Shown: positions 26,796 through 36,431, counted from the first letter of the stretch. The stretch is DNA of 64,000 bases from HGM04593 sp045631905 (GCA_045631905.1 JAZQVO010000040.1:1-64000), one strand, 5' to 3'. Numbers and translations are program-made. The notes: generated by a model not told the origin, from the letters alone.

Positions 26796-28946
26796 CTAAT
26801 CTTCGAATAAAGAAACCGTTACTTTAAAGCCCACTTTGTAGAAACGGGTATTTTCGAAACCGACAAAGAAACCAACATTCAAGTAGGGTGTTTGCCCACC
26901 ATAGCCCCACTCGGTATACGGGTGAAGTTTCGACATGAAAAGCATATTAAAGAAGAGCATCTCGTTTTTAAAAATATTTACACGAGGCAACACCTTATTA
27001 ATAAAAATAAATGAGGAGACATATGAAGCGTTGGCCCTGAAATACCTATTCGCCGAGTTGTACCACTCCGAGTCGAGCAGGTGAAAAACCCCACTTAGCT
27101 CATCATCGTCGTCAAGTGGCAAAATATTATCCTTCAAAAAAGCATAATCTATGAAATAGGTGTTTTTTTCATATAAGTAACCTCCACAACCCAAACGGGT
27201 GTAGAGCTTGGAGTGCCCAGAAAGACGTTTTTGGTGTTGCACATCGAATTCCATGCGCGTGTACACACTCTTCGACTCAAAAGGGCCTCTCACCCCCTGC
27301 TCCACATTCAACGAGAAGCGTGGCTTGCGCGAGCCAAGATTGACCTTTCGGTCGCCATCGTAATAGTGATACATGCCCGGTTGCCATGCAAGTTGCATGT
27401 TCACGGCAAAGTTTTTATACTTGTCCTGCAACGTCTCCCCATCGACCACCTGCCCCACGGCGTTGCCCGATAATGTTCGATAGTAAAACGTCGCACCCGC
27501 TTTTGCATCAAAGCCGTTAAACAACTCGCTTTGCAGGTTCAGAGCAAAGCGTGTGTCGCGATAATAGGCAAAAGCCATCTCCGAGAAACGCACCTGCGAG
27601 AAATTCAAATCCTTTATCTTTTCAACCTCGATATCCCTGTAAATACTATTCTCTCTGCTTGCATTCACATAAAGCACACATCTGCGTCTTGGGTTGAACA
27701 CATAGTGTCCACCCAAGCCCCAATAAAAATCCTTACGTTTAAAGCTATAGCCCACCATGGGCTTGACATAAAAAGCATTATATTTTCGAGGATTATTCCT
27801 AAGGTTTAAGGCAAATTTATATGTAACACCCTTACCCGTGCTATAACGCAAATAAGAGGGGTTTATCAACGGATACACCTTGAGAGGGTTTCCACCTATA
27901 TCTATATAATGACTGCTTATCATGCCATCGCCCACCTCCCAAAGCCAGCGCAGGACCTTATCGCTTTTACCCTCGTCCTCCCTCTTATTCATTGCAGGCA
28001 GAGTATCGTGCGACAGCTTTATTACACCTTTTTTAATATATATAGCCGAGTCGGCATGCGACAAAGGCCCCGTTCTCCTTTCGGCAAGCACCTCTTTGTA
28101 TGACACATCGCTATCGTTTGTCCAATTAGAGTTAAGCAAGCCCGTAACATCATATTTACTTTTGGTCTCGTAATCTTTCAGCTCATTCGACAGTGTCGAA
28201 TAGTTGTAGGCACACTCGGCCGAGATATCCACTTTGTTAAATGCAAAATCGTAGTCGATACATAGCGAGAGATTCTTAACCACAAAACGCTCGAGCCCCT
28301 CGTCGCCCATATTGCACTCAACAGAAAAACGGCTCTGCTCGTCCCACCCCTCCAAAGCCATGGAACGCACAGAATAGTCCTTATCGAAAACGAACCACCC
28401 GCTTGTGAGCAGTTTGATATTTTTGAACCTGCCTTTAAAAAGCACCTTCACCCCACCATCGTTCGAAACATAAGCTGTATCTATGGCATAATTGTAATAC
28501 TTGTAATTAGCAGGATACAAAGGAGAGATATATTGCCCCTTAAAAAGCCTCTCCTGCAAATAGTCGGGGTTCATATAAAAAAGCACACGGTCTATCTCGC
28601 CGCTTCCCCTTTTGAAAGAGGTGATACCGGCCTTACGACGTATGTCGGGTACCGAGTTATCGACATAATGAAACTCGTAGAAAAACTCCGACAGATATTT
28701 CTGTTTCTCGGTATCGAAACGGGGAAGTTCCGGAATAAGGTTCAACCACAAGCTCTGCTTTTTCACATCGGCATACTCCTTTACATAGAGGTCGCCAAAA
28801 ACCTCTCCCACCGCAAAATCGCCGTCAAGCAACCTCTGCCCGAATGCCTGCATAACACGTTTGGCAGCACCGTCATCGGCACTGCCAAACAGAGGTATCT
28901 CTACAAATACCACTAAAACGAGTATTGCTAAAAAGCGATTTATCAT
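26796..28946 (-). CDS. DUF5686-like outer membrane protein
   Basis: The 716-residue protein has a signal peptide (MINRFLAILVLVVFVEIPLF), a mixed periplasmic N-terminal half, and from about residue 360 a repeated alternating aromatic pattern typical of an outer membrane beta-barrel. It ends KVGFKVTVSLFED. Tracts such as NFVVKNLSL-type strands and RMEFDVQHQKRLSGHSK support the barrel. It resembles DUF5686 family proteins, whose function is unknown. It follows kdsA by 10 bases in the miaA operon. No terminator is visible before the glycogen promoter 47 bases on. Confidence 0.75.
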   Translation of the reverse strand: MINRFLAILVLVVFVEIPLFGSADDGAAKRVMQAFGQRLLDGDFAVGEVFGDLYVKEYADVKKQSLWLNLIPELPRFDTEKQKYLSEFFYEFHYVDNSVPDIRRKAGITSFKRGSGEIDRVLFYMNPDYLQERLFKGQYISPLYPANYKYYNYAIDTAYVSNDGGVKVLFKGRFKNIKLLTSGWFVFDKDYSVRSMALEGWDEQSRFSVECNMGDEGLERFVVKNLSLCIDYDFAFNKVDISAECAYNYSTLSNELKDYETKSKYDVTGLLNSNWTNDSDVSYKEVLAERRTGPLSHADSAIYIKKGVIKLSHDTLPAMNKREDEGKSDKVLRWLWEVGDGMISSHYIDIGGNPLKVYPLINPSYLRYSTGKGVTYKFALNLRNNPRKYNAFYVKPMVGYSFKRKDFYWGLGGHYVFNPRRRCVLYVNASRENSIYRDIEVEKIKDLNFSQVRFSEMAFAYYRDTRFALNLQSELFNGFDAKAGATFYYRTLSGNAVGQVVDGETLQDKYKNFAVNMQLAWQPGMYHYYDGDRKVNLGSRKPRFSLNVEQGVRGPFESKSVYTRMEFDVQHQKRLSGHSKLYTRLGCGGYLYEKNTYFIDYAFLKDNILPLDDDDELSGVFHLLDSEWYNSANRYFRANASYVSSFIFINKVLPRVNIFKNEMLFFNMLFMSKLHPYTEWGYGGQTPYLNVGFFVGFENTRFYKVGFKVTVSLFED

Positions 28947-28956
28947 TATTCAAGCA

Positions 28957-29760
28957 CTATCGCACCGAAGCACGCACTCTCACCAAGACGTCGAGCAAGT
29001 CCTCGAGCAAGTCGAGACGAAGCATGTTTGCACCATCGCTCTTTGCCTCGGCAGGGTTCTCATGTGTCTCGATGAAAATACCGTCGGCACCGACAGCTAT
29101 CGCAGCCTTTGCAATTGTCGATATCATCTCGGGCATACCGCCTGTGACACCGGCTGTCTGGTTAGGCTGTTGCAAAGAGTGAGTAATATCCATCACAACA
29201 GGATATCCAAAAGAGCGCATCTGAGGGATACCGCGAAAATCGACAACCAAATCCTGATAGCCGAAGGTAGTACCACGCTCGGTGAGCATAACCTGCCCTG
29301 CTCCACCCTCCGAAACAACCTTTTCGGCAGCAAATTTCATTGCCATGGGCGAGAGAAACTGTCCTTTCTTGATATTTACCACACGACCGGTCTTTGCGGC
29401 AGCGCAAAGCAAGTCGGTCTGACGGCAAAGGAACGCCGGTATCTGCAATATATCAACATACTCGGCTGCCATCTCAGCCTCTTCGGCCGAATGAACATCG
29501 GTCACAACAGGTATATTAAATGTCTCGCGCACTTTGCGCAACACGCGCAACGCATTCTCGTCACCGATACCCGTAAAAGAATCTATGCGCGAACGATTAG
29601 CCTTACGATAGGACCCTTTAAAAACATAAGGTATATTTCTATCGTTGGTCATTGCCACAACCTTCTCGGCGATACGCATAGCCATATCCTCGCCCTCGAT
29701 AACACAAGGCCCTGCAAGAAGAAAGAAATTCTCGGTCGATGTCAAGTCTCTTAATGTCAT
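28957..29760 (-). CDS. kdsA: 3-deoxy-8-phosphooctulonate (KDO-8-P) synthase
   Basis: KdsA condenses phosphoenolpyruvate with arabinose 5-phosphate to make KDO-8-P for the lipopolysaccharide core. The 267-residue TIM-barrel protein shows FFLLAGPCVIEGEDMAM, YVFKGSYRKANRSRIDSF, PVVTDVHSAEEAEMA, QIPAFLCRQTDLLCAAA, VNIKKGQFLSP and MDITHSLQQPN, all diagnostic. It is third in the miaA-lipid kinase-kdsA-DUF5686 operon, 4 bases after the kinase gene. Confidence 0.97.
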   Translation of the reverse strand: MTLRDLTSTENFFLLAGPCVIEGEDMAMRIAEKVVAMTNDRNIPYVFKGSYRKANRSRIDSFTGIGDENALRVLRKVRETFNIPVVTDVHSAEEAEMAAEYVDILQIPAFLCRQTDLLCAAAKTGRVVNIKKGQFLSPMAMKFAAEKVVSEGGAGQVMLTERGTTFGYQDLVVDFRGIPQMRSFGYPVVMDITHSLQQPNQTAGVTGGMPEMISTIAKAAIAVGADGIFIETHENPAEAKSDGANMLRLDLLEDLLDVLVRVRASVR

Positions 29761-29764
29761 AATT

Positions 29765-30706
29765 CTATTTTATTTTTGTTGGTATTATCAAATTTAACGA
29801 TTCGGGCTTCACAGTCACGGTCAAGGGGAAAGAGGGCACGAACATACGCCCATCTATACCCACATGTGCACCACCCACATCTTCTATAACAACCTCCGTT
29901 GTTCTGAACGGTTCCATAAGTTCAAAATTCATAATTTTGCGACGATACACCATCATCAACCCCTCTATCATGCCAAAGAGCTTAGGCATCTTTATCGCCG
30001 ACACATCTACACGGCCGTTATAAGGCACAGCACTTGGTGTCATGCCGTAGCCACGACACTTGCCCACACACAACATCATGAATTTTTTATCCACAACCTG
30101 ATTATTGAGTTTAAAGCGCATCTTGTAGCTCTGGCGGAAGAAGAGCAACTGAAAAAGCCCCCTGAGCATAGAGCCCAATTTGGCAAAAAAGAACCTTTTC
30201 TGGTTGGCAATCTCCACCACTCTGGCCGAAAGACCAATATTGAGCACATTAAGAAAATAACGCACCTGCTCCCCCTCATCGGTGTTAAATGTACAGCACC
30301 CCACATCTACGGCTCTCACCCTGTGGGCTATTATACAATCGACAGCAGTCTTATAATCGTGGTGCGACAATTTCCAGTAAGAGGCATAGTCGTTAGCAAT
30401 ACCGTTTGGTATAATACCCAACGCCACCTTACCCGAGTTTTCCGATGCCATAATTCCATTCACAACATCTTGCAAAGCACCGTCGCCACCCACAACAACT
30501 ATCGTACCATAACCATTATCGGCAAGCATCTTTGCCTGACGCTCCAAAGATGTATAATCCTCCGACTGAATGCAGTCGAACTCCACATGCTTCTCTATAA
30601 GATACTCGCGAATCTCCCCCCACCTCTTGCGCGGAGAGAAAGAACCTATCTTGGGGCAATAAATTATACCCCAACGATGGCGGTTTATCTTATTAACACT
30701 ACTCAT
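29765..30706 (-). CDS. Diacylglycerol/lipid kinase family protein
   Basis: The 313-residue protein has the DAGK catalytic nucleotide motif TIVVVGGDGALQDVVNGIM (about 70-90), then LGIIPNGIANDYASYWK, the usual metal- and lipid-site loop. The C-terminal beta domain includes GGAHVGIDGRMF. Relatives phosphorylate diacylglycerol, sphingoid bases or related lipids at the inner membrane face. The substrate is unknown; sphingolipids are plausible because many Bacteroidales make them. It overlaps the miaA 3' end by 8 bases. Confidence 0.87.
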   Translation of the reverse strand: MSSVNKINRHRWGIIYCPKIGSFSPRKRWGEIREYLIEKHVEFDCIQSEDYTSLERQAKMLADNGYGTIVVVGGDGALQDVVNGIMASENSGKVALGIIPNGIANDYASYWKLSHHDYKTAVDCIIAHRVRAVDVGCCTFNTDEGEQVRYFLNVLNIGLSARVVEIANQKRFFFAKLGSMLRGLFQLLFFRQSYKMRFKLNNQVVDKKFMMLCVGKCRGYGMTPSAVPYNGRVDVSAIKMPKLFGMIEGLMMVYRRKIMNFELMEPFRTTEVVIEDVGGAHVGIDGRMFVPSFPLTVTVKPESLNLIIPTKIK

Positions 30707-31628
30707 AGAACCAACCTCTTATCGTTTCGAGCTGAGCCTCGCGAGGCATCGCCGAATCTATCCAATTAATTTTTGTGCCACGTTTTTCCATGCCCCTGAA
30801 CCATGTCATCTGCCTTTTTGCAAACTGATGTATCGCAATTTCGAGGCCATGAAACATATCCTCGTAGCCGAGTTGCCCTGTTACATACATTGTAACAAAC
30901 TTATACTCCAAACCATAATAAATGAGTTGTTCAGGGGTGATACCCGATGCAAGTAACCTCTCCACCTCCTCTACTAACCCCTCGCCAAGTCGTTGCACCA
31001 AACGGTCGGTTATGCGCTTGCGACGCACCTCTCTATCGACACTCACACCAACGGTGAGAGTGCGTATGGAGGGAAAAGCACGCTCCTCCACAGGGCACGA
31101 AGCATAATACTCCTCTATCTCTATCGCACGTATCGCACGTTTTTTTGTATCGGTGTCGGTGTTGTTATGCAAAGCCTTATATGTTGCCAGAATCTCCGTG
31201 AGCTCCTCTAAGCTCTTCTCTTCGAGCCTTGCTCGCAAGGCAGGGTTTTCGGGAACAGGTATAAGCCTATACCCCTTCAACACCGACTCCACATACATAC
31301 CGCTACCACCACACAACACGGGGAGAGCACCACGCGCCCTCACATCGTTGTACGCCACAAGAAAATCGCGCTGAAACTCAAAAAGATTATATTTTTCACC
31401 TGCATCGGCAATATCAACAAGATGCACAGGAACCTTGACGCCCCCTCTCTCATACTCGCACAAATCCTTACCCGTGCCAATATCCATGCCACGATACACC
31501 TGACGGCTGTCGGCACTTATAACCTCGCCACCAAGAGCAACGGCAATATCCACAGCCAACGAAGTCTTACCGCAAGCGGTAGGCCCCACAACGGCAATCA
31601 TATCATATTTATTCACTTTTTCACCCAT
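30699..31628 (-). CDS. miaA: tRNA dimethylallyltransferase MiaA
   Basis: MiaA adds an isopentenyl group to A37 of UNN-reading tRNAs. Motifs are the P-loop VVGPTACGKTSLAVD, SADSRQVYRGMDIGTGKDL, VLCGGSGMYVESVLKGY and the RMTW-like KRQMTWFRGME at the C-terminus. From ATG at 31628 the product is 309 residues. A GTG at 31640 would add four residues (MLLP) and cannot be excluded, as neither has a clear Shine-Dalgarno. It is first in the operon, with a strong promoter about 45 bases upstream. Confidence 0.95.
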   Translation of the reverse strand: MGEKVNKYDMIAVVGPTACGKTSLAVDIAVALGGEVISADSRQVYRGMDIGTGKDLCEYERGGVKVPVHLVDIADAGEKYNLFEFQRDFLVAYNDVRARGALPVLCGGSGMYVESVLKGYRLIPVPENPALRARLEEKSLEELTEILATYKALHNNTDTDTKKRAIRAIEIEEYYASCPVEERAFPSIRTLTVGVSVDREVRRKRITDRLVQRLGEGLVEEVERLLASGITPEQLIYYGLEYKFVTMYVTGQLGYEDMFHGLEIAIHQFAKRQMTWFRGMEKRGTKINWIDSAMPREAQLETIRGWFYE

Positions 31629-31671
31629 CGGCAACAGCACGCAGAATGCGATATTACAATATTATAATGTG

Positions 31672-31702
31672 CGAAGTTAAACAAGTTCGTAACAATAGCA
31701 AA
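31672..31702 (-). promoter_or_regulatory. Promoter for the miaA operon
   Basis: On the minus strand TTTG (31702-31699) and TAACTTCG (31679-31672) are spaced by 19 bases, matching the consensus with the TTCG variant. Confidence 0.75.
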
Positions 31703-31854
31703 ATAATAGACTATATTTTTACCACCTCACACCGCAAAACAGCAAAAACAGAACACAAGAACAATGTTAATGTAACACCGGCAATTAAGTTAAAAAAGTA
31801 AAAAAACAGACAAATCAATATACTTTTTCGGGCAGACAGCAGTTATAAATATAA

Positions 31855-31944
31855 GAAGTTGTTAAATTTATATCCAAGTCAATAAAAGCAAACAAACCGC
31901 GCATATAATACAAACAACTTTTTGAAGGAAATTTAAACAACTTC
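31855..31944. repeat. Imperfect inverted repeat upstream of the Crp/Fnr-like regulator
   Basis: GAAGTTGTTAAATTT (31855-31869) is inverted as AAATTTAAACAACTTC (31929-31944) with one extra base. A third copy of the core, AAACAACTT, lies at 31912-31920. The right arm ends 15 bases before the regulator's ATG. It could be an autoregulatory operator or a leader hairpin. Confidence 0.5.
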
Positions 31945-31959
31945 CAAAAACCGAAGAAA

Positions 31960-32625
31960 ATGTACGAAAACCTATTGAGCCTGCCCTACTTTCAAGGCAT
32001 GAGCAAAGACGACATAACCGCCATACTCGACAAAGTGAAACTCGAATTTCAGTGTCATGGCGAGGGAAACACCATCTGCAACAAAGGAGACGAGTGCAAC
32101 AAATTCATAATACTCACCAAAGGAGCAATAACCTCAACAGCAACAGCCCCCGATGGCAGCTACACCATAGAGGAGGAGCACAAGGCACCACACGCCATAG
32201 AGCCCTACTCCATGTTCGGCTACCCCACCATATACACACACAACTACACATCGAAAGGCGACAGCACCACACTTGTCATAGACAAAAGCTATTTTTTCAG
32301 CGAGTTCACAAAGCAAAACATATTTACCCTGAACTTTATGAACCTCGTAAGCCGAAGAGCACAAATACAAAGTAGCATCGCATGGAACCACACCCCGACA
32401 AGCATCGAGGGACGCATCATAATGTTCATAGCACAAAGATGCGAAACAACAACCGGCAGTAAAAAAGTAAAGATAAAGATGGAAAGGCTCGCCGGCATTT
32501 TGTGCGAAACACGCCTCAACGTATCGAAAGCACTAAACAGCCTGCAAGAATGCGGGCTGATAACATTGAGCAGAAAAGAGATTCATATACCCGATTTTTC
32601 GAAGCTCATGCCACTCATAAAGTAA
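31960..32625 (+). CDS. Crp/Fnr family transcriptional regulator
   Basis: The 221-residue protein has an N-terminal cyclic-nucleotide-binding-like beta barrel (about 10-125; TICNKGDECNKFIILTKGAI) and a dimerisation helix. The C-terminal helix-turn-helix (about 150-215) includes KIKMERLAGILCETRLNVSK with recognition helix ETRLNVSKALNSL. There is no cysteine cluster for an Fnr-type iron-sulfur site, and the phosphate-binding RxS signature of cAMP binders is not evident, so the effector is unknown. It is a single gene. Inverted repeats just upstream suggest self-regulation. Confidence 0.88.
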   Translation: MYENLLSLPYFQGMSKDDITAILDKVKLEFQCHGEGNTICNKGDECNKFIILTKGAITSTATAPDGSYTIEEEHKAPHAIEPYSMFGYPTIYTHNYTSKGDSTTLVIDKSYFFSEFTKQNIFTLNFMNLVSRRAQIQSSIAWNHTPTSIEGRIIMFIAQRCETTTGSKKVKIKMERLAGILCETRLNVSKALNSLQECGLITLSRKEIHIPDFSKLMPLIK

Positions 32626-32671
32626 CACTGGGCAATTATTTAATCTTTTTTACCAAAAAACACACTATTTT

Positions 32672-32704
32672 TTTGCTGAAACGAAGAAAACGCGCTATCT
32701 TTGC
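32672..32704 (+). promoter_or_regulatory. Promoter for tRNA-Arg
   Basis: TTTG (32672-32675) and TATCTTTGC (32696-32704) with a 20-base spacer match the consensus almost perfectly. The tRNA begins 33 bases downstream. Confidence 0.85.
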
Positions 32705-32737
32705 ACCCGAAAGATAAAAATCTTTCTACACAAGGTA

Positions 32738-32811
<74 letters not shown>

Positions 32812-32813
32812 CA

Positions 32814-32845
32814 AAAAGGGAAAAATCGATTGATTTTTCCCTTTT
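32814..32845 (+). terminator. Terminator after tRNA-Arg
   Basis: A 14-bp stem AAAAGGGAAAAATC / GATTTTTCCCTTTT with a 4-base loop starts 3 bases after the mature tRNA end. Confidence 0.85.
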
Positions 32846-32918
32846 GTGTTTAAAAGCTGTCCATGACATCAACGATAAACGCAGTGAAAAAGTACCGCAC
32901 AACTGCTCTTACCCCCTC

Positions 32919-32988
32919 TTTTTATAAAAAATGTTTAAATATTATATTATATATAAACAACACCTAAATTTTACATTTTTTATAAAAA
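32919..32988. repeat. Perfect 16-bp inverted repeat upstream of the sialidase
   Basis: TTTTTATAAAAAATGT (32919-32934) and its exact inverse ACATTTTTTATAAAAA (32973-32988) flank a 38-base AT-rich spacer, ending 19 bases before the candidate -7 box. Each arm is itself nearly palindromic. Confidence 0.6.
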
Positions 32989-33006
32989 ACATACATCTCA
33001 AACCCA

Positions 33007-33015
33007 TATATTTGC
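33007..33015 (+). promoter_or_regulatory. -7 element for the sialidase gene
   Basis: TATATTTGC matches TAnnTTTG 36 bases upstream of the start codon. No TTTG -33 element is found at the expected distance; the inverted repeat occupies that place instead. Confidence 0.55.
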
Positions 33016-33050
33016 AATATTGACAATATTAACTAACCTAAATATATTTT

Positions 33051-36000
33051 ATGAGAAAACATCTACTTTTTACATTAATGGTCTTTTTATCGGCAACCGC
33101 ATGGGCTGCCACTCCGTTTAAGACCACAACTATTGTAAACGGAGAGTTCGCCACAGGCACCACATGGTACACCATGGCAATAGGAACCGGTGGCAGTATA
33201 ATTTCGGACAACGCCGATGCTACACACATCGCCCTCGGCAGAGCAACCACAAAATACGAAGACAGCGACCTTTGGTGTTTTGTAGGCAACGAAACCGATG
33301 GCTATTCAGTGTACAACAAACAGGCAGGTGCAGGCAAAGTGCTTGCTACGCCCACATCAATGAGCTCCATATCGGGCTATGGCGGTACCGGCGGAAGCAC
33401 CTACCCCACAATGCAAGATGCCCAAAGCCTCCCCACAGGTTATGTAGCTCTTTGGGACTTTGCCACATCGGACAAGATAGCCAACGTAAACGGCTACTAC
33501 ATGAAGATTCACGGCACCAACCATGCAGTAAACAATTTCGGAGGTCGTGGCATGCTCGCCTTCTGGGCCGAAGGCATGGACGCAAACTCCACCATTCGTT
33601 TCGGTATAGCCGAGGCCGGCATAGAGGTACTTATTTCAAGCGGAACATTCACCGCAAGCAACTCGGCCAAGACATGGCACTCAAAGTGGGAAAGCAACGA
33701 GGCAGCAGGCTTCTCCATAAACACCGGCTACAACAACATGAAGGCCGTGGGCGACAACATAGCCGGCTACTCGGGCACAGCGGGCAACTGCACCTACACC
33801 CTCACCGCACCCGAGGGACTATGCGTTGCATCATATAGCTTCGATTTTGTGAACACCGACAGCGACAGCTACTCGCTCACCCTCACAGCCGGCGGAAAGA
33901 GCTACACCTCCTCGTCTACAAAACAGAGCGTAAGCGTAAACATCGAGGAGCCCCAACGCACCGCAACATTCACACAGAGCGGTAGCAACAAAGGCATAAC
34001 ATTCTCAAACTTCCGCGTAGTGCTCAAGCCCAATATAATTGAGCCGGAACCATGCTTCGAGGTGTTCCCCACCCTCACAAGCCAAGCAATCCCCTACCGC
34101 ATACCCGCGATAGCCACCGCATCGAACGGCGATATCATAGCCGTTGCCGACTACCGCCACAGCCGTGCCGACATAGGCATGGCAAATAACGGACGCATCG
34201 ACCTCCGCGCCCGCATAAGCAAGGACAACGGCAAGACATGGGGCGACATCTTCGACATTATTCAAGGACAAGGTGCAGCGTCGCCCGACTCCATGCACGT
34301 CGGTTTCGGCGACCCCTGCATCGTAGCCGACCGCGAGAGCAGTCGTGTACTTGTGATAAGCTGTTCTGGTAACGTATCGTTCCCCAACGGGCAACGTAAC
34401 TGCCACCAAGGCATAGCACACTTTTACAGCGACAACTACGGCCAAAGCTGGACAGAGCCCGTAGACCGTTCCGAAAGCATATATGCACAATTCGACAACA
34501 CATCGCACGGCCCCGTACGCGCCATGTTTGTAGGTTCGGGAAAAATTTCACAAAGCCAATATATTAAGGTGGGCAACTACTACCGCATATACTGCGCCGT
34601 GCTTGTAAAGAACGTAAACGGCACAAACGTAAACTTTGTACTATACAGCGACGACTTCGGTGAAAAGTGGACAGTACTAGGCGGTGGAGATGTTTCGCCT
34701 ATCCCCGGCGGAGGCGACGAGCCCAAAGCCGACGAACTACCCGACGGCTCAGTAATCATCAGCTCGCGCACAACAGGCGGACGTTACTACAACATATTCA
34801 CATACACCGACAGCAGAAAAGCCGAAGGCTCGTGGGGTACCAGCCAATTTTCGGGTAGCAACAACAACGGCACCACAGCCATAAGCAACTCAACCAACGG
34901 CGAGATTATGTTTGTACCCGTAAAGCGCGTAGCCGACGACAGAAAGATGTTCCTTGCACTGCAATCGCTACCCCTTGGTTCGGGCCGTGCCAACGTAGGT
35001 ATCTACTACAAAGAGTTTGAATCGCTTGCCGACTTTGTTTCGCCCCAAGCCATCGCCGCCGACTGGGACGGCCGTCACCAGTCGAGCTACCTGTCGGGAG
35101 CATACTCAACCATGACCTTCCAAAAGGACAACAACATAGGCTTCCTGTACGAAGAGGACACACACGGCACAAACGGTGGAGGCTACACTATTATCTATAA
35201 AAATTACAGCATAGAATATATCACCGACACCACATACGTATACGATGCCGATGTCGATAGAAACGCCATCGTATCGAACGGCATAGAGCTAAAAGCCGAG
35301 AGCCTTCAACCCGGCGACAACATCTATGTAGGCACCATATACCCCGAAGCACTCAACACACTCGACACCGCAATAGAGGCATACAAAAACACACCCGGCT
35401 ATGCAACATACGAAGCAATAAACGCCACCATAGCCAACCTTGAACGATGCGAAATTGAGCCCTCGCAATGGTACCACATACGCAACCACGAGCGTAACAA
35501 CGCAAAGCTCTACCTGAAACCCGACAACAACCGCGTCACAGCCTCGTCGCTTATAAAAAGCAACGCCAACCAGCTCTTCACATTCGTACCCACTGAGGAG
35601 GGCAAGAAAGAGTACTACCTCTACAACGGCAACTACGAATACTACCTCGGCCCTCTCGGTGCAAACGAAACAGAGCCGGCCGTGACACAAGACAAGTCGA
35701 AAGCCGGAATCTGGACAATAGAGAGCAACGCGTCGGGGCAAAGCTCAATCATCTGCAAGAACAAGACAGGTAGCAACGTAGGCCTGCACCTTGCCGGCGA
35801 CAACACACGCCTCGTACCCTGGACAGCAACAGCGGGAGCCTCGCTGTGGTACATAGAACCCGTCACAGAGAGCACAATAACACTCAGCAATTTAAAGATT
35901 GTGAACATGCCCTACACCATGACACTGCCCGACGAGATTACAGCATACGTTGCAGGCGAGGTTGAAACCAATGCCGACAACGTGGAGTATGCCCCCATCT

Positions 36001-36413
36001 TCGAATATGGCTCACAAACCATACCTGCATGCACCCCCGTAATACTCTCGGCCGAAAACGGCACATATAACATAGGCGTAGGAGGCGAGGCCGAGCCTTT
36101 CGAGGGCATCAACAAACTAGAAGGCGTGTTAAAAAGCACAAGCGTGAGCGGAACAAACATATACACCCTCAGTAGTGGAAAATTTGTAAAACGCACCACG
36201 TCGAGCAGCAGCATAAGCACAAACTCGGGCTACTACATAGCCAACAGCGAAGCAAAAGAGTTACAAGCCATAAAGAGCACGCCAACCTCCATAAACGATA
36301 TAGAGACAGGGAGAAACAAGGTAACCTTCTACGACCTCAAAGGTAACAAAGTAGAAAAACCCACCCACGGAATATACATCACATCGGAAGGCAAGAAAGT
36401 CCTTGTATTCTGA
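33051..36413 (+). CDS. Secreted multidomain sialidase (GH33)
   Basis: The 1120-residue protein has a signal peptide (MRKHLLFTLMVFLSATAWA) and a beta-rich N-terminal region (about 25-330) of carbohydrate-binding type. The GH33 propeller (about 340-720) has the YRIP arginine motif at about 348, three Asp boxes (SKDNGKTWG, SDNYGQSWT, SDDFGEKWT) and IGFLYEED carrying the likely nucleophile Tyr near 697. A ricin-like region (about 805-945), a beta module resembling those in the GH89 protein (about 945-1045), and a tail (FYDLKGNKVEKPTHGIYI) complete it. The predicted role is release of terminal sialic acid from host glycans, in the periplasm or at the surface. Confidence 0.94.
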   Translation: MRKHLLFTLMVFLSATAWAATPFKTTTIVNGEFATGTTWYTMAIGTGGSIISDNADATHIALGRATTKYEDSDLWCFVGNETDGYSVYNKQAGAGKVLATPTSMSSISGYGGTGGSTYPTMQDAQSLPTGYVALWDFATSDKIANVNGYYMKIHGTNHAVNNFGGRGMLAFWAEGMDANSTIRFGIAEAGIEVLISSGTFTASNSAKTWHSKWESNEAAGFSINTGYNNMKAVGDNIAGYSGTAGNCTYTLTAPEGLCVASYSFDFVNTDSDSYSLTLTAGGKSYTSSSTKQSVSVNIEEPQRTATFTQSGSNKGITFSNFRVVLKPNIIEPEPCFEVFPTLTSQAIPYRIPAIATASNGDIIAVADYRHSRADIGMANNGRIDLRARISKDNGKTWGDIFDIIQGQGAASPDSMHVGFGDPCIVADRESSRVLVISCSGNVSFPNGQRNCHQGIAHFYSDNYGQSWTEPVDRSESIYAQFDNTSHGPVRAMFVGSGKISQSQYIKVGNYYRIYCAVLVKNVNGTNVNFVLYSDDFGEKWTVLGGGDVSPIPGGGDEPKADELPDGSVIISSRTTGGRYYNIFTYTDSRKAEGSWGTSQFSGSNNNGTTAISNSTNGEIMFVPVKRVADDRKMFLALQSLPLGSGRANVGIYYKEFESLADFVSPQAIAADWDGRHQSSYLSGAYSTMTFQKDNNIGFLYEEDTHGTNGGGYTIIYKNYSIEYITDTTYVYDADVDRNAIVSNGIELKAESLQPGDNIYVGTIYPEALNTLDTAIEAYKNTPGYATYEAINATIANLERCEIEPSQWYHIRNHERNNAKLYLKPDNNRVTASSLIKSNANQLFTFVPTEEGKKEYYLYNGNYEYYLGPLGANETEPAVTQDKSKAGIWTIESNASGQSSIICKNKTGSNVGLHLAGDNTRLVPWTATAGASLWYIEPVTESTITLSNLKIVNMPYTMTLPDEITAYVAGEVETNADNVEYAPIFEYGSQTIPACTPVILSAENGTYNIGVGGEAEPFEGINKLEGVLKSTSVSGTNIYTLSSGKFVKRTTSSSSISTNSGYYIANSEAKELQAIKSTPTSINDIETGRNKVTFYDLKGNKVEKPTHGIYITSEGKKVLVF

Positions 36414-36431
36414 TGCGCAATCCCCCCGATA

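Larger units (their letters stand above)
31629..31959. other. Divergent intergenic region, miaA / Crp-family regulator
   Basis: This AT-rich region holds the miaA promoter (31672-31702) and, close to the regulator, an imperfect inverted repeat (31855-31944) with an extra copy of its core. I see no coding sequence and no clear TAnnTTTG box for the regulator. Confidence 0.6.
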
